Assembly (NCBI GenBank): GCA_000564995.1
Contig: JDFH01000020.1
Coordinates: 43,820 to 107,819, forward strand
Reading direction: 5' to 3'
DNA length: 64,000 bases
Source of the DNA: Atopobium sp. ICM42b
GTDB taxonomy: Bacteria > Actinomycetota > Coriobacteriia > Coriobacteriales > Atopobiaceae
Shown: one piece after another, positions 44,421-53,778 of the stretch
How the letters are laid out: every line of letters starts with the position of its first letter
How positions within the stretch are numbered: position 1 is the stretch's first letter
Notes under the pieces: generated by a model
Told to the model about the DNA's origin: nothing
The model's input: only the letters and a program-made list of their open reading frames with translations
Databases searched by the model: none
Made by a program: the position numbers and the translations under genes

Positions 44421-45431
44421 ATGACAAGGGTAAGCATCCGCGATGTAGCTGCTGAAACAGGCTACTCTCCTGCAACCGTCTCTAATGTCCTCAACGAAAA
44501 AGGCAACGTCGGAGCCAAGGCAACCCACATCATTCTGGAAGCCATTGCGCGCCTTGGGTACAGCCGCTCGGCCCAGATTTCTCGCATTATTTTTGCGATT
44601 GCGCGCGTCAACGGCCACATCGTCGACGAAAGCGCCTTTCAAGCAGGTGTTTATACCGGCATCGAACGCGCTGCTCGCAGGCTTGGACTGCCGTCGGCGA
44701 TGGTAACCTTGGACCTCCCCGACCCCCTTACTAGCAGGAAAAACATTGCTGAGCTGGAACAAAACGAGGGAGCTGGCGTCGTTCTTCTCGCCACCGAGAT
44801 TGTCTCCGACGATCAGTTTTCCTTGCTGGAGGAATTCAGCCTGCCGCTGGTGATTCTGGACAGCTGGAGCGACAAGCTGCCGTTTGACTGCGTGGTCACC
44901 GCTAACGAAACCGCAGCGTATCGCGCGTGCACGCTGCTGGTGGAGCACGGCCACGAGGCCATCGGGTACGTCGGCCACGTGGAGCGCTGCAAGAACTATC
45001 CCCTGCGTGAGCATGGCATGCGTCGTGTGCTGGACGACATGCGATTCCCGTTTGACGAGAACAACCGCGTGCTTGTCGACTCAACGCCCGAGGAGGCCTA
45101 TCGCCAACTGGTCGATTGGCTGGAACAGAGGCGCAACTCGCTGCCTACCGCATTTTTCTGCGAGAGCGATAGTCTGGCAGCCACCGTTGTTCGCGCCCTA
45201 CGTGAGCTGGGCATTGATGTTCCAGGTGATGTCTCGGTTGTGGGTTTTGACGACGACCGCATTTGCAAGCTGATCCAGCCGTCGCTTACCTCCGTGCACG
45301 TTCCCAAGCACGAAATGGGAGAAATCGCAGTTAAACGTCTCATTGACCAGACGACTGACGCCCATTACGCGCCATGTATTTCGCAACTCCACACCACCGT
45401 AGTTTCGCGCAAGAGCGTCAAGCAGTTGTAG
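44421..45431 (+). CDS. LacI-family transcriptional regulator
   Basis: 336 residues from ATG 44421 (GGGGG upstream; a TTG seven codons earlier is less likely). VSIRDVAAETGYSPATVSNV (about 4-23) is the LacI helix-turn-helix with hinge helix after it. The periplasmic-binding-like effector domain runs from about 60, with FFCESDSLAATVVRALRELG and VSVVGFDDDRICKLIQPSLT as the standard C-terminal landmarks. It probably represses the divergent PTS genes and binds the sugar or its phosphate. Confidence 0.92.
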   Translation: MTRVSIRDVAAETGYSPATVSNVLNEKGNVGAKATHIILEAIARLGYSRSAQISRIIFAIARVNGHIVDESAFQAGVYTGIERAARRLGLPSAMVTLDLPDPLTSRKNIAELEQNEGAGVVLLATEIVSDDQFSLLEEFSLPLVILDSWSDKLPFDCVVTANETAAYRACTLLVEHGHEAIGYVGHVERCKNYPLREHGMRRVLDDMRFPFDENNRVLVDSTPEEAYRQLVDWLEQRRNSLPTAFFCESDSLAATVVRALRELGIDVPGDVSVVGFDDDRICKLIQPSLTSVHVPKHEMGEIAVKRLIDQTTDAHYAPCISQLHTTVVSRKSVKQL

Positions 45432-45594
45432 CGCGTGAAGCGCAGGTAGATGGCTTATCTCTAGCCGATGGCGACCACGGGTACACACGAACCGCATGCT
45501 GTGGCGGACGAGTTGCAGGCGCTGGAACGCGTGATACTTGGGGATATGCAATGCTGTCACCGTAGCGATACGTCTTTTTCTCGGCTAGAAACGT

Positions 45595-45907
45595 CATTAT
45601 GCATGAAATTGCATATTCGTTACGCTATATACACAAAATAATTCGGTGACGTGAATAATTACCGTTTTTGGAGCCTCAAGTGGTAAAAAATGCGTTTAGT
45701 TGGGAATGAAGAAATTTAGTTCAAATTTTTATATTTATGTTTGCCCAGGATAAGCGAAAAAGTTTTAACTATTTCTTTTACTAATTGAGTTGAAATGGCT
45801 CATTTTTAAAATGAATACTCCAACTAAACGCATTTTTTACCTTTTTGGGCCCAAAATCGTCAAAAATGAGCCCCAAACAAAAGTTTGGGGCTCATTAACG
45901 TGCAAAT
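45595..45907. repeat. 313-bp intergenic element, copy B
   Basis: Matches 40677-40989 over its whole length. Inverted 22-bp arms at 45682-45703 and 45820-45841 are perfect and 116 bp apart, as in copy A. The terminator at 45865-45896 is part of it. Confidence 0.85.
45865..45896 (-). terminator. Terminator downstream of dehydratase/activase gene
   Basis: Same 14-bp stem as in copy A with an AAAA loop; minus-strand continuation TTTTTG. It lies about 190 bp behind the gene end, beyond a tandem duplication. Confidence 0.8.
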
Positions 45908-45939
45908 TACAACTTTGTAGCTGGCTGCGCACCAACTTC

Positions 45940-46041
45940 GCAGCCGATTACGCTGGTCGCGCGACCGGTCGGCGCTCGTTGCGCTTGCAGCCGATTACGC
46001 TGGTTGCACGACCGGTCGGCACGGGGTGCGCGCTCGCAGCC
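45940..46041. repeat. 47-bp tandem duplication
   Basis: Two units starting GCAGCCGATTACGCTGGT at 45940 and 45987, and a third partial start at 46036. The second unit differs at a few positions. Located directly behind the dehydratase/activase gene. Confidence 0.85.
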
Positions 46042-46086
46042 ACGCGCTCGCCGCAGCTCTACAGCCCGTTCGCCGCGTCGATCGCG

Positions 46087-49000
46087 CTACTTGACGCCGG
46101 CCTTCTTCTTGGCGCGCTCGATAGCAGCCATCTGCTCCTCGGAAAGCCTAATGGAACCGTAGTCTTTTCCGTGGTCAGGCGCGGTGCGACCAAGATCGCC
46201 CAGGTTAGCGCCGGTTGCTTCCAGCGCAGACATGTGGTGAGAAGAGCAAGAGTGGCCGCCCTCACGAACAACGGAATCCAGGCCAAACTTGTCGCGGCCG
46301 GTATACGGCATAGTTGCGTCGTTAGTAACTGGATCGTCAGCATTTTCTAGCTTGAACTCGCCATTTACGCCGTTCTTGTAGTTCTCCTTAGCAACCGAAA
46401 TCATCAGCTTGATACGGTTGAGCTGGTTAACCTCGGACGCACCTGGGTCGTAGTCGACAGCAACAATGTTAGACTCGGGGTGCATCTGGCGCAGGCGCTT
46501 GATGACCGCCTTACCAACGACGTGGTTAGGTAGGCATGCAAATGGCTGAGCGCAGACGATGTTTGGCGTGCCCGTCTCAATGAGGTCGCACATCTCAGCG
46601 GTGAGCAGCCAACCCTCGCCCATCGTGTTGCAGAGCGATAGAATCTGACCAGCTTTTTCGGCCAGCTCATCGATATTAGGGTATGGCTCAAAGCGCTCGG
46701 ACTTCTCCAGCATCTTGTTGATTGGCGCGCGCAGACCCTGAACCATCTTAATACCTGCGATGTGCGTCATGCGACTCTTGAACGAAGTACCAAGCTCCTT
46801 GTGTGTGTTGATCGCGTTGGAGAGGCCAAACAGGAAGAAGTCGACCAGACCCGGAACGTTAGCCTCGCAGCCTTCGGACTCGATGACCTTGACCAGCTCA
46901 TTGTTGGCCGTTGGGTGGAACTTAACCAGAATCTCGCCGACGACGCCGACGCGTGGCTTCTGGCGGTCATTGACCACGGGCAGGCTGTCAAACAGCTCGA
47001 TGGTACGCTGGCACTGCTTGTAGAATTCCTTGCGAGAAATTCCGTTGATCTTGGAGCGTGTATCGGCCATGAGCTGGTCATACAGCTCATTTGCGGAACC
47101 CTTGACTGCCTCGTAGGGACGAACACGATACAGCAGCTGCATAATCAGGTCGCCGTATAGCAGCGCGTAAACTGCCTTGATGAGCAAATCGGGCTTGAAC
47201 AGCTTGAATCCTGGGTTGTCCTCGTCAAGGCCGGAAGCGGCGGAGACGGAAATGACCGGAATCTCTGGATGACCTGCGTCTTTGAGCGCCTTACGAATCA
47301 GTGCAATATAGTTGGTTGCACGGCAGCCACCGCCGGTCTGCGAAATCAGAACTGCGGTCTTGGTCAGATCGTACTTGCCCGAGAGCACTGCCTCCATAAT
47401 CTGGCCTGTAACCAGGATGGATGGGTAGCAGATGTCGTTATTGACGTAGCGAAGGCCCATGTCAACGGCGCCCTGGTCGACCGAAGGCAGCAGCACAACG
47501 TTGTAGCCCGCACCCTTCAGCAGCTCCTCTACCAGCTCAAAGTGGATCGGCGCCATCTGCGGAGCCAGGATGGTGTAGCCCGCTTCCTGCATCTCCTTGG
47601 TGTAGCGAACCTTCTCGTAAGCTGCGGATTCTGCCTCGCGGTACACGGGCGCACGGCGAGAAGAACTAGCGCTCCTGGCCTTTTCCAGAGAACCATCGGC
47701 CATGCGAACGCCCTGTGGAACAGCCTCGGTAACCAGACCGGCAGCTGCAAGTCGCTCCAGCTCTGCCTGCTGCTCGTTCAGGGCAGCCATCAGGGAGCGG
47801 ATACGAATTCGCGCAGCACCCAAGTTGGAAACCTGGTCAACCTTGAGCATGGTGTAAATCTTGCCCGAAGCCTCAAGAATCTCCTGGACCTGGTCGGTGG
47901 TCAGTGCGTCAAGGCCGCAACCAAACGAGAAGAGCTGAATGAGGTCCAGGTCGTTTCGGGACGCAACAAAGCGAGCCGCACGGTACAGACGCGAGTGATA
48001 CATCCACTGGTCAACAATACGGATGGGGCGCTCAGGCATCATCTTATGAGCAATGGAATCCTCGGTGAGAACAGCAAAACCAAACGAAGAGACCAACTCA
48101 GGGATAGCGTGGTTAATCTCTGGGTCGTTGTGGTATGGGCGACCTGCAAGAACAATACCGTGAGCGTCGTGCTCCTCAATCCACGCAAGAGCCTCATCAC
48201 CTGCGCGGTGCATCTGGTCCTTGACGTTGATATCTTCCTGCCATGCAGCCTCAACAGCGGCGTCAATTTCGGCGCGCGTGATGTGCTCGCCACGGAAGCG
48301 ACCCTTACCTACCTGGGCGTCCTTCTCGCGCTGTTCGCTGATGAGCTCGTACAAACGACGCTTGAGCTCGTTCTTCTTGTCATACGGAATGAACGGAGCC
48401 ATGTACTGGATGGAAGGATCGGAGAGTTCGTCCACGTTGAGGCCCAGCGCCTGAGGGTAGCTCATGACAATTGGGCAGTTGTAGTGGTTGGTTGCGGAGT
48501 CGTCCTCCTTGCGCTCCCAACGAATACACGGCATCCAAATGAAGTCTGGGTCCTTGGCCAGCAGATTCATGATGTGGCCGTGGGAAAGCTTCGCGGGATA
48601 GCAGGCGGACTCAGAAGGCATGGATTCGATACCTGCGTCGTACGTCTTTGCGGTGGTCTGGTCGGACAAAATGACCGAGAAGCCCAGCTTAGTGAAAAAC
48701 GTGTGCCAGAACGGATAGTTCTCGTACATGTTCAGCGCGCGAGGAATGCCCACTGTGCCGCGAGGTGCCTCGTCTGCAGGAAGCGACTCGCGATCAAACA
48801 GCAGCTTGTTCTTGAACGCAAAGACGTTTGGTGCTTCGTTCTTCTTAGCACCACGCTTCTTACCTGCGCCTTTCTCGCAACGGTTACCGGTGATAAACCT
48901 GTGGCCGCTGCCAAAGTCGTTGATGGTAAGCATGCAGCTGTTAGGGCAGATGCGGCAGTGCGTGTTGGTAAGTTTGACCTGCAGGTTGTCGATGGACTCG

Positions 49001-50841
49001 CGGTCAAGCAGGGTGGATATGCCGTCAATACCTGCGCGGTCACGGGCGAGAAGAGCGGCGCCGTAGGCACCCATAACGCCTGCAATGTCGGGACGGATAA
49101 CGTCTCTACCGGTGAGCAGCTCAAAGGCACGGAGCGTTGCGTCGGACATGAAGGTACCACCCTGAACAATGCAGTGCTCGCCAATCTCGCTGAAGTCGCG
49201 GAGCTTAATGACCTTGAATAGGGCGTTCTTGATGACGGAGTACGAAAGACCAGCAGCAACGTCGCCGATGGTTGCGCCTTCCTTCTGCGCCTGCTTAACG
49301 CGGGAGTTCATGAAGACGGTACAGCGGGATCCCAGGTCAACAGGGAGTGTTGCCTTGGTCGCAGCGGTTGCAAACTCGCGGACGTCCATCTTCATGGAGT
49401 CGGCAAAGGATGCAATAAAGGAGCCGCAGCCTGCAGAGCAAGCCTCGTTCAGCATGATGTGCTCAATGACGCCATCTTTGACCTGCAGACACTTCATGTC
49501 CTGGCCGCCAATATCAAGAATGAAATCAACGTCTGGGACAAATGCCTTAGCGCCACGCAGGTGAGCAACAGTCTCAATCTCGCCCGAGTCTGCACGCAGA
49601 GCCTCAATCAGGATACCCTCACCATAACCGGTGGTAGTGACATGGCCAATGATGCAGTCGGAAGGCATCTCGTCGTAGATGGAGTCCATAATTTTGCGAG
49701 CGGTACCCAGGATATCGCCATTGTTATTGTCGTACCAGGTGTAAAGAAGCTCGCCCTTCTCGCCAACAACAGCAGCCTTCATCGTGGTAGAACCTGCGTC
49801 GATGCCAATGAACACGCGTCCGTGGTAGTTGGCCAGCTGGCCTTTGGGGACTACCTCCTGGTCGTGGCGGGCCTTGAAGTCGTCAAAGTCCTGCTGAGTA
49901 GCAAAGAGTGGGTCCAGACGAGCAACCTCGGAGCCCTGGATGTCCTTGAGGTTGTCCAGTGCCTCCATGACCTGCGTAAAGGTGATTGGGCGGTCGGACT
50001 CGCCCGCCAGAGCAGCGCCCGTTGCAACAAAGAGGTGGGCGTTCTTTGGCAAGACGATGTGCTCGTCGTCCAAGTTAAGCGTGATGTAGAAGCGACGGCG
50101 CAGCTCAGAGAGGTACTGCAGCGGGCCGCCGAGAAACGCGACGTAGCCGCGGATAGGGTGACCACAGGCCAGGCCCGAGACGGTCTGGTTTGCGACAGCC
50201 TGGAAGATGGAAGCGGCGATGTCGGCGGGAGCAGCGCCCTCGTTGAGCAGCGGCTGAACGTCGGACTTAGCAAAAACGCCGCAGCGAGATGCAATTGGGT
50301 AGATCTGCTTGACGTCTTTTGCCAGCTCATTGAGGCCAGTTGCGTCGGTCTTGAGGAGAGACGCCATCTGGTCGATGAACGCACCAGTACCGCCCGCGCA
50401 GGTACCATTCATGCGCTGCTCAATGCCGTTGTCAAAGTAGATGATCTTTGCGTCCTCGCCGCCCAGCTCAATGGCAACGTCGGTCTGAGGGATCAGCGTC
50501 TCAACAGCGCGCTTGGAAGCGATAACCTCCTGGACAAACTCCAGGTCAAGCCATTGCGCCAAGAGCATTCCGCCGGAACCGGTGATTGCGGCGTACATGG
50601 GTGTCTCGCCAATGTGCTTCTGAGCTTTAATAAACAGGGAGCGCGCGGTTGCGCGAACATCGGTGTGGTGACGCTCGTAGTTTGCGTAAACCAGCGTGCC
50701 GTCCTCGTCGATGACGGACAGCTTTACGGTTGTGGAACCAACGTCGATGCCCAGCATAAGGTGGGCCTGAGACAGGTCAAGTGGGACGTTTGGTGCCAGC
50801 TCGGCACCATTCTCTACCAGCTCAAACTTTGGACTAATCAT
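46087..50841 (-). CDS. Giant acyl-CoA dehydratase activase / dehydratase-like protein
   Basis: 1584 residues from ATG 50841 (GAGAGG six bases upstream). Two BcrA/BadF-type ASKHA ATPase domains lie in tandem: GIDVGSTTVKL near 32 and GIDAGSTTMKA near 340, each followed by a Gly-rich ATP motif and by the cysteines that hold the 4Fe-4S cluster in HgdC-type activases (GTCAGGTGAF; EACSAGCGSF). A Cys cluster CRICPNSC lies near 625. The DUF2229-type region follows (from about 700), then a C-terminal HgdB-like part (from about 1080, APQMAPIHFELVEELL). In related enzymes such parts reduce and dehydrate 2-hydroxyacyl-CoA; the target here is unknown. Long single-chain versions occur in many anaerobes. 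Confidence 0.85.
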   Translation of the reverse strand: MISPKFELVENGAELAPNVPLDLSQAHLMLGIDVGSTTVKLSVIDEDGTLVYANYERHHTDVRATARSLFIKAQKHIGETPMYAAITGSGGMLLAQWLDLEFVQEVIASKRAVETLIPQTDVAIELGGEDAKIIYFDNGIEQRMNGTCAGGTGAFIDQMASLLKTDATGLNELAKDVKQIYPIASRCGVFAKSDVQPLLNEGAAPADIAASIFQAVANQTVSGLACGHPIRGYVAFLGGPLQYLSELRRRFYITLNLDDEHIVLPKNAHLFVATGAALAGESDRPITFTQVMEALDNLKDIQGSEVARLDPLFATQQDFDDFKARHDQEVVPKGQLANYHGRVFIGIDAGSTTMKAAVVGEKGELLYTWYDNNNGDILGTARKIMDSIYDEMPSDCIIGHVTTTGYGEGILIEALRADSGEIETVAHLRGAKAFVPDVDFILDIGGQDMKCLQVKDGVIEHIMLNEACSAGCGSFIASFADSMKMDVREFATAATKATLPVDLGSRCTVFMNSRVKQAQKEGATIGDVAAGLSYSVIKNALFKVIKLRDFSEIGEHCIVQGGTFMSDATLRAFELLTGRDVIRPDIAGVMGAYGAALLARDRAGIDGISTLLDRESIDNLQVKLTNTHCRICPNSCMLTINDFGSGHRFITGNRCEKGAGKKRGAKKNEAPNVFAFKNKLLFDRESLPADEAPRGTVGIPRALNMYENYPFWHTFFTKLGFSVILSDQTTAKTYDAGIESMPSESACYPAKLSHGHIMNLLAKDPDFIWMPCIRWERKEDDSATNHYNCPIVMSYPQALGLNVDELSDPSIQYMAPFIPYDKKNELKRRLYELISEQREKDAQVGKGRFRGEHITRAEIDAAVEAAWQEDINVKDQMHRAGDEALAWIEEHDAHGIVLAGRPYHNDPEINHAIPELVSSFGFAVLTEDSIAHKMMPERPIRIVDQWMYHSRLYRAARFVASRNDLDLIQLFSFGCGLDALTTDQVQEILEASGKIYTMLKVDQVSNLGAARIRIRSLMAALNEQQAELERLAAAGLVTEAVPQGVRMADGSLEKARSASSSRRAPVYREAESAAYEKVRYTKEMQEAGYTILAPQMAPIHFELVEELLKGAGYNVVLLPSVDQGAVDMGLRYVNNDICYPSILVTGQIMEAVLSGKYDLTKTAVLISQTGGGCRATNYIALIRKALKDAGHPEIPVISVSAASGLDEDNPGFKLFKPDLLIKAVYALLYGDLIMQLLYRVRPYEAVKGSANELYDQLMADTRSKINGISRKEFYKQCQRTIELFDSLPVVNDRQKPRVGVVGEILVKFHPTANNELVKVIESEGCEANVPGLVDFFLFGLSNAINTHKELGTSFKSRMTHIAGIKMVQGLRAPINKMLEKSERFEPYPNIDELAEKAGQILSLCNTMGEGWLLTAEMCDLIETGTPNIVCAQPFACLPNHVVGKAVIKRLRQMHPESNIVAVDYDPGASEVNQLNRIKLMISVAKENYKNGVNGEFKLENADDPVTNDATMPYTGRDKFGLDSVVREGGHSCSSHHMSALEATGANLGDLGRTAPDHGKDYGSIRLSEEQMAAIERAKKKAGVK

Positions 50842-51541
50842 TGTTTTCCTCTCCGAGAACAAGAGTTGCAAGCGCAAATCGTGGAACGTCTAGCTTGATT
50901 GGTTTGCCGTACAGATCGCCAGGTGCAACAAACATGAGGCCGGTCATAAGGCCTGCCATCTGCTCGTCGCTCTCGCGCATGCCGCCGATTAACCAGCGGA
51001 TAAGGACGCCGACCTCGGCAGAAATTGCGAAGGTCAGATAGTAGTCAAAGAAGGGACCAAGTGCGCGCGGATCAAGATCGTGCAGGGCGCGCTGGGCGAT
51101 AACCTCGTGTACCAGGTGCTTTAGTTTGTCCTGAAACGCGGGATCGCCGCCGTTACCCAGCAAGGGGCGCAGGTAGAAGCCGTGCTTGCGAATGCTTCGA
51201 AGCATCTCCGTTGCGCCGGGGCATGGCTTGTAGGAGTCAATGGCCTTCTTGAGCTCGACAAGGTTCACGCGAGCGAGCTGCTCAACAGCAGGTCGGAGCT
51301 CTGCTAGCGCTTCCTTTTCGATGTGGAGCACCAGGTCAGGGATGTCTTTGTAGTGAGAATAAAAGGTTCGACGCGTGAGGCCAGCGCGCTCCGTTACGCC
51401 CGTGACGGTCACGGAAGTAAGGTCGCCGGTAGCGTCTATCTCTTCTGCCAGGGCTTTTCTGAGCGCCGCACGAGTTCTTGCGGTGCGTCGATCAAGCTTG
51501 CAAGCTGACAAAACAGCAGGTGCAGACAATGTTTGCGTCAT
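50834..51541 (-). CDS. TetR-family transcriptional regulator
   Basis: 235 residues from ATG 51541; the ribosome site is distant, and the in-frame ATG 51646 lies in repetitive sequence. TVTGVTERAGLTRRTFYSHY (about 48-67) is the TetR helix-turn-helix with the conserved FY.HY end. The C-terminal effector domain contains a hydrophobic stretch (AEVGVLIRWLIGGM). Its 3' end overlaps the dehydratase/activase start by 8 bp, so the pair is co-transcribed and the regulator probably controls that operon. Confidence 0.88.
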   Translation of the reverse strand: MTQTLSAPAVLSACKLDRRTARTRAALRKALAEEIDATGDLTSVTVTGVTERAGLTRRTFYSHYKDIPDLVLHIEKEALAELRPAVEQLARVNLVELKKAIDSYKPCPGATEMLRSIRKHGFYLRPLLGNGGDPAFQDKLKHLVHEVIAQRALHDLDPRALGPFFDYYLTFAISAEVGVLIRWLIGGMRESDEQMAGLMTGLMFVAPGDLYGKPIKLDVPRFALATLVLGEENND

Positions 51542-51767
51542 ACGTTTCTGAAGCCTCTCCTGGTTGCAGGTACGTACTGGGTGCGCGGGCGCGTGTGAGC
51601 GGCGCGGGTGGCGCGGCAGCACAACAACACAACAACACCGTAGCACCCGATTTATTGCACATACTGAGTATTATTACACACTCTGTGCAATAACTGCAAC
51701 CACGAGAAGAGCGATTTTCTCGCCAAGCCTGCTCTGTCTGCTGAGTTTCTATTTTGGCCTGCAAGCT

Positions 51768-51887
51768 TGCCTGATGTCTTCAAAGATTCTGTAGCTTTTG
51801 CCTGAAAACATAAAAGAATCTGTGGATTTGCCTGATTTCATCAAAGAATCGGTGTCTCAAACACCGATTCTTTACACTTTTTAGGCG
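51768..51887 (+). repeat. R1 module, copy 3
   Basis: 120 bp from TGCCTGA to TTAGGCG. Words: CAAAGATTCTGT, AAAAGAATCTGT, CAAAGAATCGGTG, with a final perfect inverted arm pair AAAGAATCGGTGT / ACACCGATTCTTT. The third word and its inverted partner both carry the CGGTG variant, so they changed together. Confidence 0.85.
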
Positions 51888-51934
51888 GGGTTTAAGGCGG
51901 GGTTTAAGGCGTGTCCGAGCTCACCCTTCCAGGG

Positions 51935-52057
51935 AGCCTGATGTTATCGTCATGTCTGAACAATTTGCCGGAAAAGTGCACCATATCTGAGCTATTTGCC
52001 GGTTTTTCTCGCCATGTCTGAGTAAATTTACTCAGACTTGATGCACTTTTCAGGCTC
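51935..52057 (+). repeat. R2 module, copy 3
   Basis: AGCCTGA at left, TCAGGC at right, words ATGTCTGAAC, ATATCTGAGC and ATGTCTGAGT separated by TTTGCCGG, ending in the same perfect 22-bp palindrome as copy 1. It contains one TTCTCGCCA. Confidence 0.85.
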
Positions 52058-52156
52058 ACGTAGCGTTTCTGGCGAGAAACCCCGCGCACTCCCCGCCGGC
52101 GCTTCGCGCGCTTGACCTGCAAGTTTGCCTGCACACGACGCTGTTACCACACAAAA

Positions 52157-52188
52157 AAACCGGCGCTCACCTGCGTGAACACCGGTTT
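52157..52188 (-). terminator. Terminator of the nucleoside operon
   Basis: Stem AAACCGG / CCGGTTT with inner TTCAC / GTGAG pairs; on the minus strand it continues as a run of T (complement of the A-run at 52153-52159). It lies about 40 bp after the pdp stop. Confidence 0.85.
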
Positions 52189-52224
52189 GACCTGCATGTT
52201 ATGTGGAGCTTGGACCCCGTACGC

Positions 52225-53550
52225 TTACGCGAAGCGCTCGACGCCGTCCTTGGAGACGCGCGCGAAGAACAGCGGTTCCAGCTCGGGAGCGTTCTCGCCA
52301 AAGACCAAAGCCTCGCGGAAGATGCGCTCACCCTCATCAAGACGGCTTTCATCGCCGGTCAGAAGCGTTGCAATGACATCGCCCTTCTCGACATAATCGC
52401 CGGTCTTGCGCTCGAGGATAATACCTGCTGCAGGGTCAATCGGATCGCCTTTCTTCTCGCGACCGGCGCCCAGAGCAACGGAGGAAATGCCCACCAGCTC
52501 AGCGTTCATGGAAGTGATATATCCGCTGGTCTCAGCCACAATGTCGCGGCGGAATGGCGCAGCTTCAAACTTGGTGGTGTCAAAGATGACCTCGTCGGTG
52601 CCGCCTTGAGCCTTAACCATCTGGGCCAGCTTAGCCAGGCCCTCGCCGTTTGCAATCTGCTGGCGAGCCAGTTTACGGCAGTTCTCAATACTTCCCTTAC
52701 CTGCGAGGTTAAGCATGTTTGCAGCAAGCTCAACGCAGACATCGGTCAGATCCTCAGGACCCTCACCCTTAAGCGTGGCCACTGCCTCGATGACCTCGAG
52801 AGAGTTGCCAACGTTTTTGCCAAGAGGACGATCCATGCCGGTAATCAGCGCTGCAGTGGTACGACCAACGTGCTCGCCAATAGAAACCATGGCATCTGCC
52901 AGCTCAATTGCGGAGTCAACGTCCTTCATAAAAGCGCCGGAACCGCACTTAACGTCCAGCAAAATGCAGTCGGAGCCGGAAGCGATCTTCTTGCTCATAA
53001 TGCTCGACGCAATCAGAGGCACCGAATCAACCGTTGCGGTAACGTCGCGCAGGGCGTAGAGCTTCTTGTCCGCGGGGACAAGATTGCCCGTCTGACCTGC
53101 TACGGCAACGCCAATCTCGGATACCTGCTTAAAGAAGTCAGGCTCGGAAATCTCAATGGAAAGACCTGGGATTGCCTCAAGTTTATCCAGCGTACCGCCC
53201 GTATGGCCCAGGCCACGGCCGCTCATCTTAGCAACCTTGACGCCAAGAGATGCAACAAGTGGGCCAACAACCAGCGTGGTCTTATCGCCAACGCCGCCGG
53301 TAGAGTGCTTATCAACCTTGATACCAGGGATTGCCGAGAGGTCCATCATGTCGCCGGACTCAGCCATTGCCATGGTCAGGTGAGCCGTCTCGTGCGCGGT
53401 CATACCCTTGTAGAAGATGGCCATCGCAAGCGCGGAGGCCTGGTAATCGGGAATATCCCCAGCTACATAGCCCGAGACAAAGTAGTCAATCTCGGCGTCG
53501 GTAAGCTCGCCGCCATCGCGCTTCTTTTCAATCACGTCGTACATGCGCAT
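52225..53550 (-). CDS. pdp: Pyrimidine-nucleoside phosphorylase
   Basis: 441 residues. KVDKHSTGGVGDKTTLVVGP is the phosphate-binding hallmark; SGRGLGHTGGTLDKLEAIPG and LYALRDVTATVDSVPLIASS follow, closely matching the Bacillus Pdp pattern. It phosphorolyses uridine and thymidine to base and (deoxy)ribose-1-phosphate. ATG 53550 follows AGAGG. Last gene of the nucleoside operon but separated from cdd by a terminator and a tandem duplication, so it may have its own promoter. Confidence 0.95.
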   Translation of the reverse strand: MRMYDVIEKKRDGGELTDAEIDYFVSGYVAGDIPDYQASALAMAIFYKGMTAHETAHLTMAMAESGDMMDLSAIPGIKVDKHSTGGVGDKTTLVVGPLVASLGVKVAKMSGRGLGHTGGTLDKLEAIPGLSIEISEPDFFKQVSEIGVAVAGQTGNLVPADKKLYALRDVTATVDSVPLIASSIMSKKIASGSDCILLDVKCGSGAFMKDVDSAIELADAMVSIGEHVGRTTAALITGMDRPLGKNVGNSLEVIEAVATLKGEGPEDLTDVCVELAANMLNLAGKGSIENCRKLARQQIANGEGLAKLAQMVKAQGGTDEVIFDTTKFEAAPFRRDIVAETSGYITSMNAELVGISSVALGAGREKKGDPIDPAAGIILERKTGDYVEKGDVIATLLTGDESRLDEGERIFREALVFGENAPELEPLFFARVSKDGVERFA

Positions 53551-53569
53551 AGTTGAACCTCTTTTCGCT

Positions 53570-53671
53570 GTTCGCGTTCGTTGCTGTTCGCGGCGCCGTC
53601 AGGCGCGTTCGTTGCTGTTCGCGTTCGTTGCTGTTCGCGGCGCCGTCAGGCGCGTTCGTTACTGTTCGCGG
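53570..53671. repeat. 47-bp tandem duplication upstream of pdp
   Basis: Units starting GTTCGCGTTCGTTGCTG at 53570 and 53617 are identical except one base, then a partial third unit at 53664. Built from the smaller word TTCGTTGCTGTTCGCG. It fills the pdp leader region. Confidence 0.85.
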
Positions 53672-53686
53672 AACTCTCTAGTAAAA

Positions 53687-53715
53687 GAGCCGGTAGCGAG
53701 AAACTCTACCGGCTC
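53687..53715 (-). terminator. Terminator after cdd
   Basis: 10-bp stem GAGCCGGTAG / CTACCGGCTC with a 9-nt loop, followed on the minus strand by TTTTACT. The loop carries TTTCTCG. Confidence 0.8.
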
Positions 53716-53778
53716 GCAATTTCATGCAACCTACCAGGTTATCTGCACCCGCAAGCGCAGGCTGCTTGATACCGCAGC

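Noticed and set aside
47269..50898. Long plus-strand frames opposite the dehydratase/activase gene
   Set aside because: They are antisense shadows of a gene with intact ATPase and cysteine motifs.
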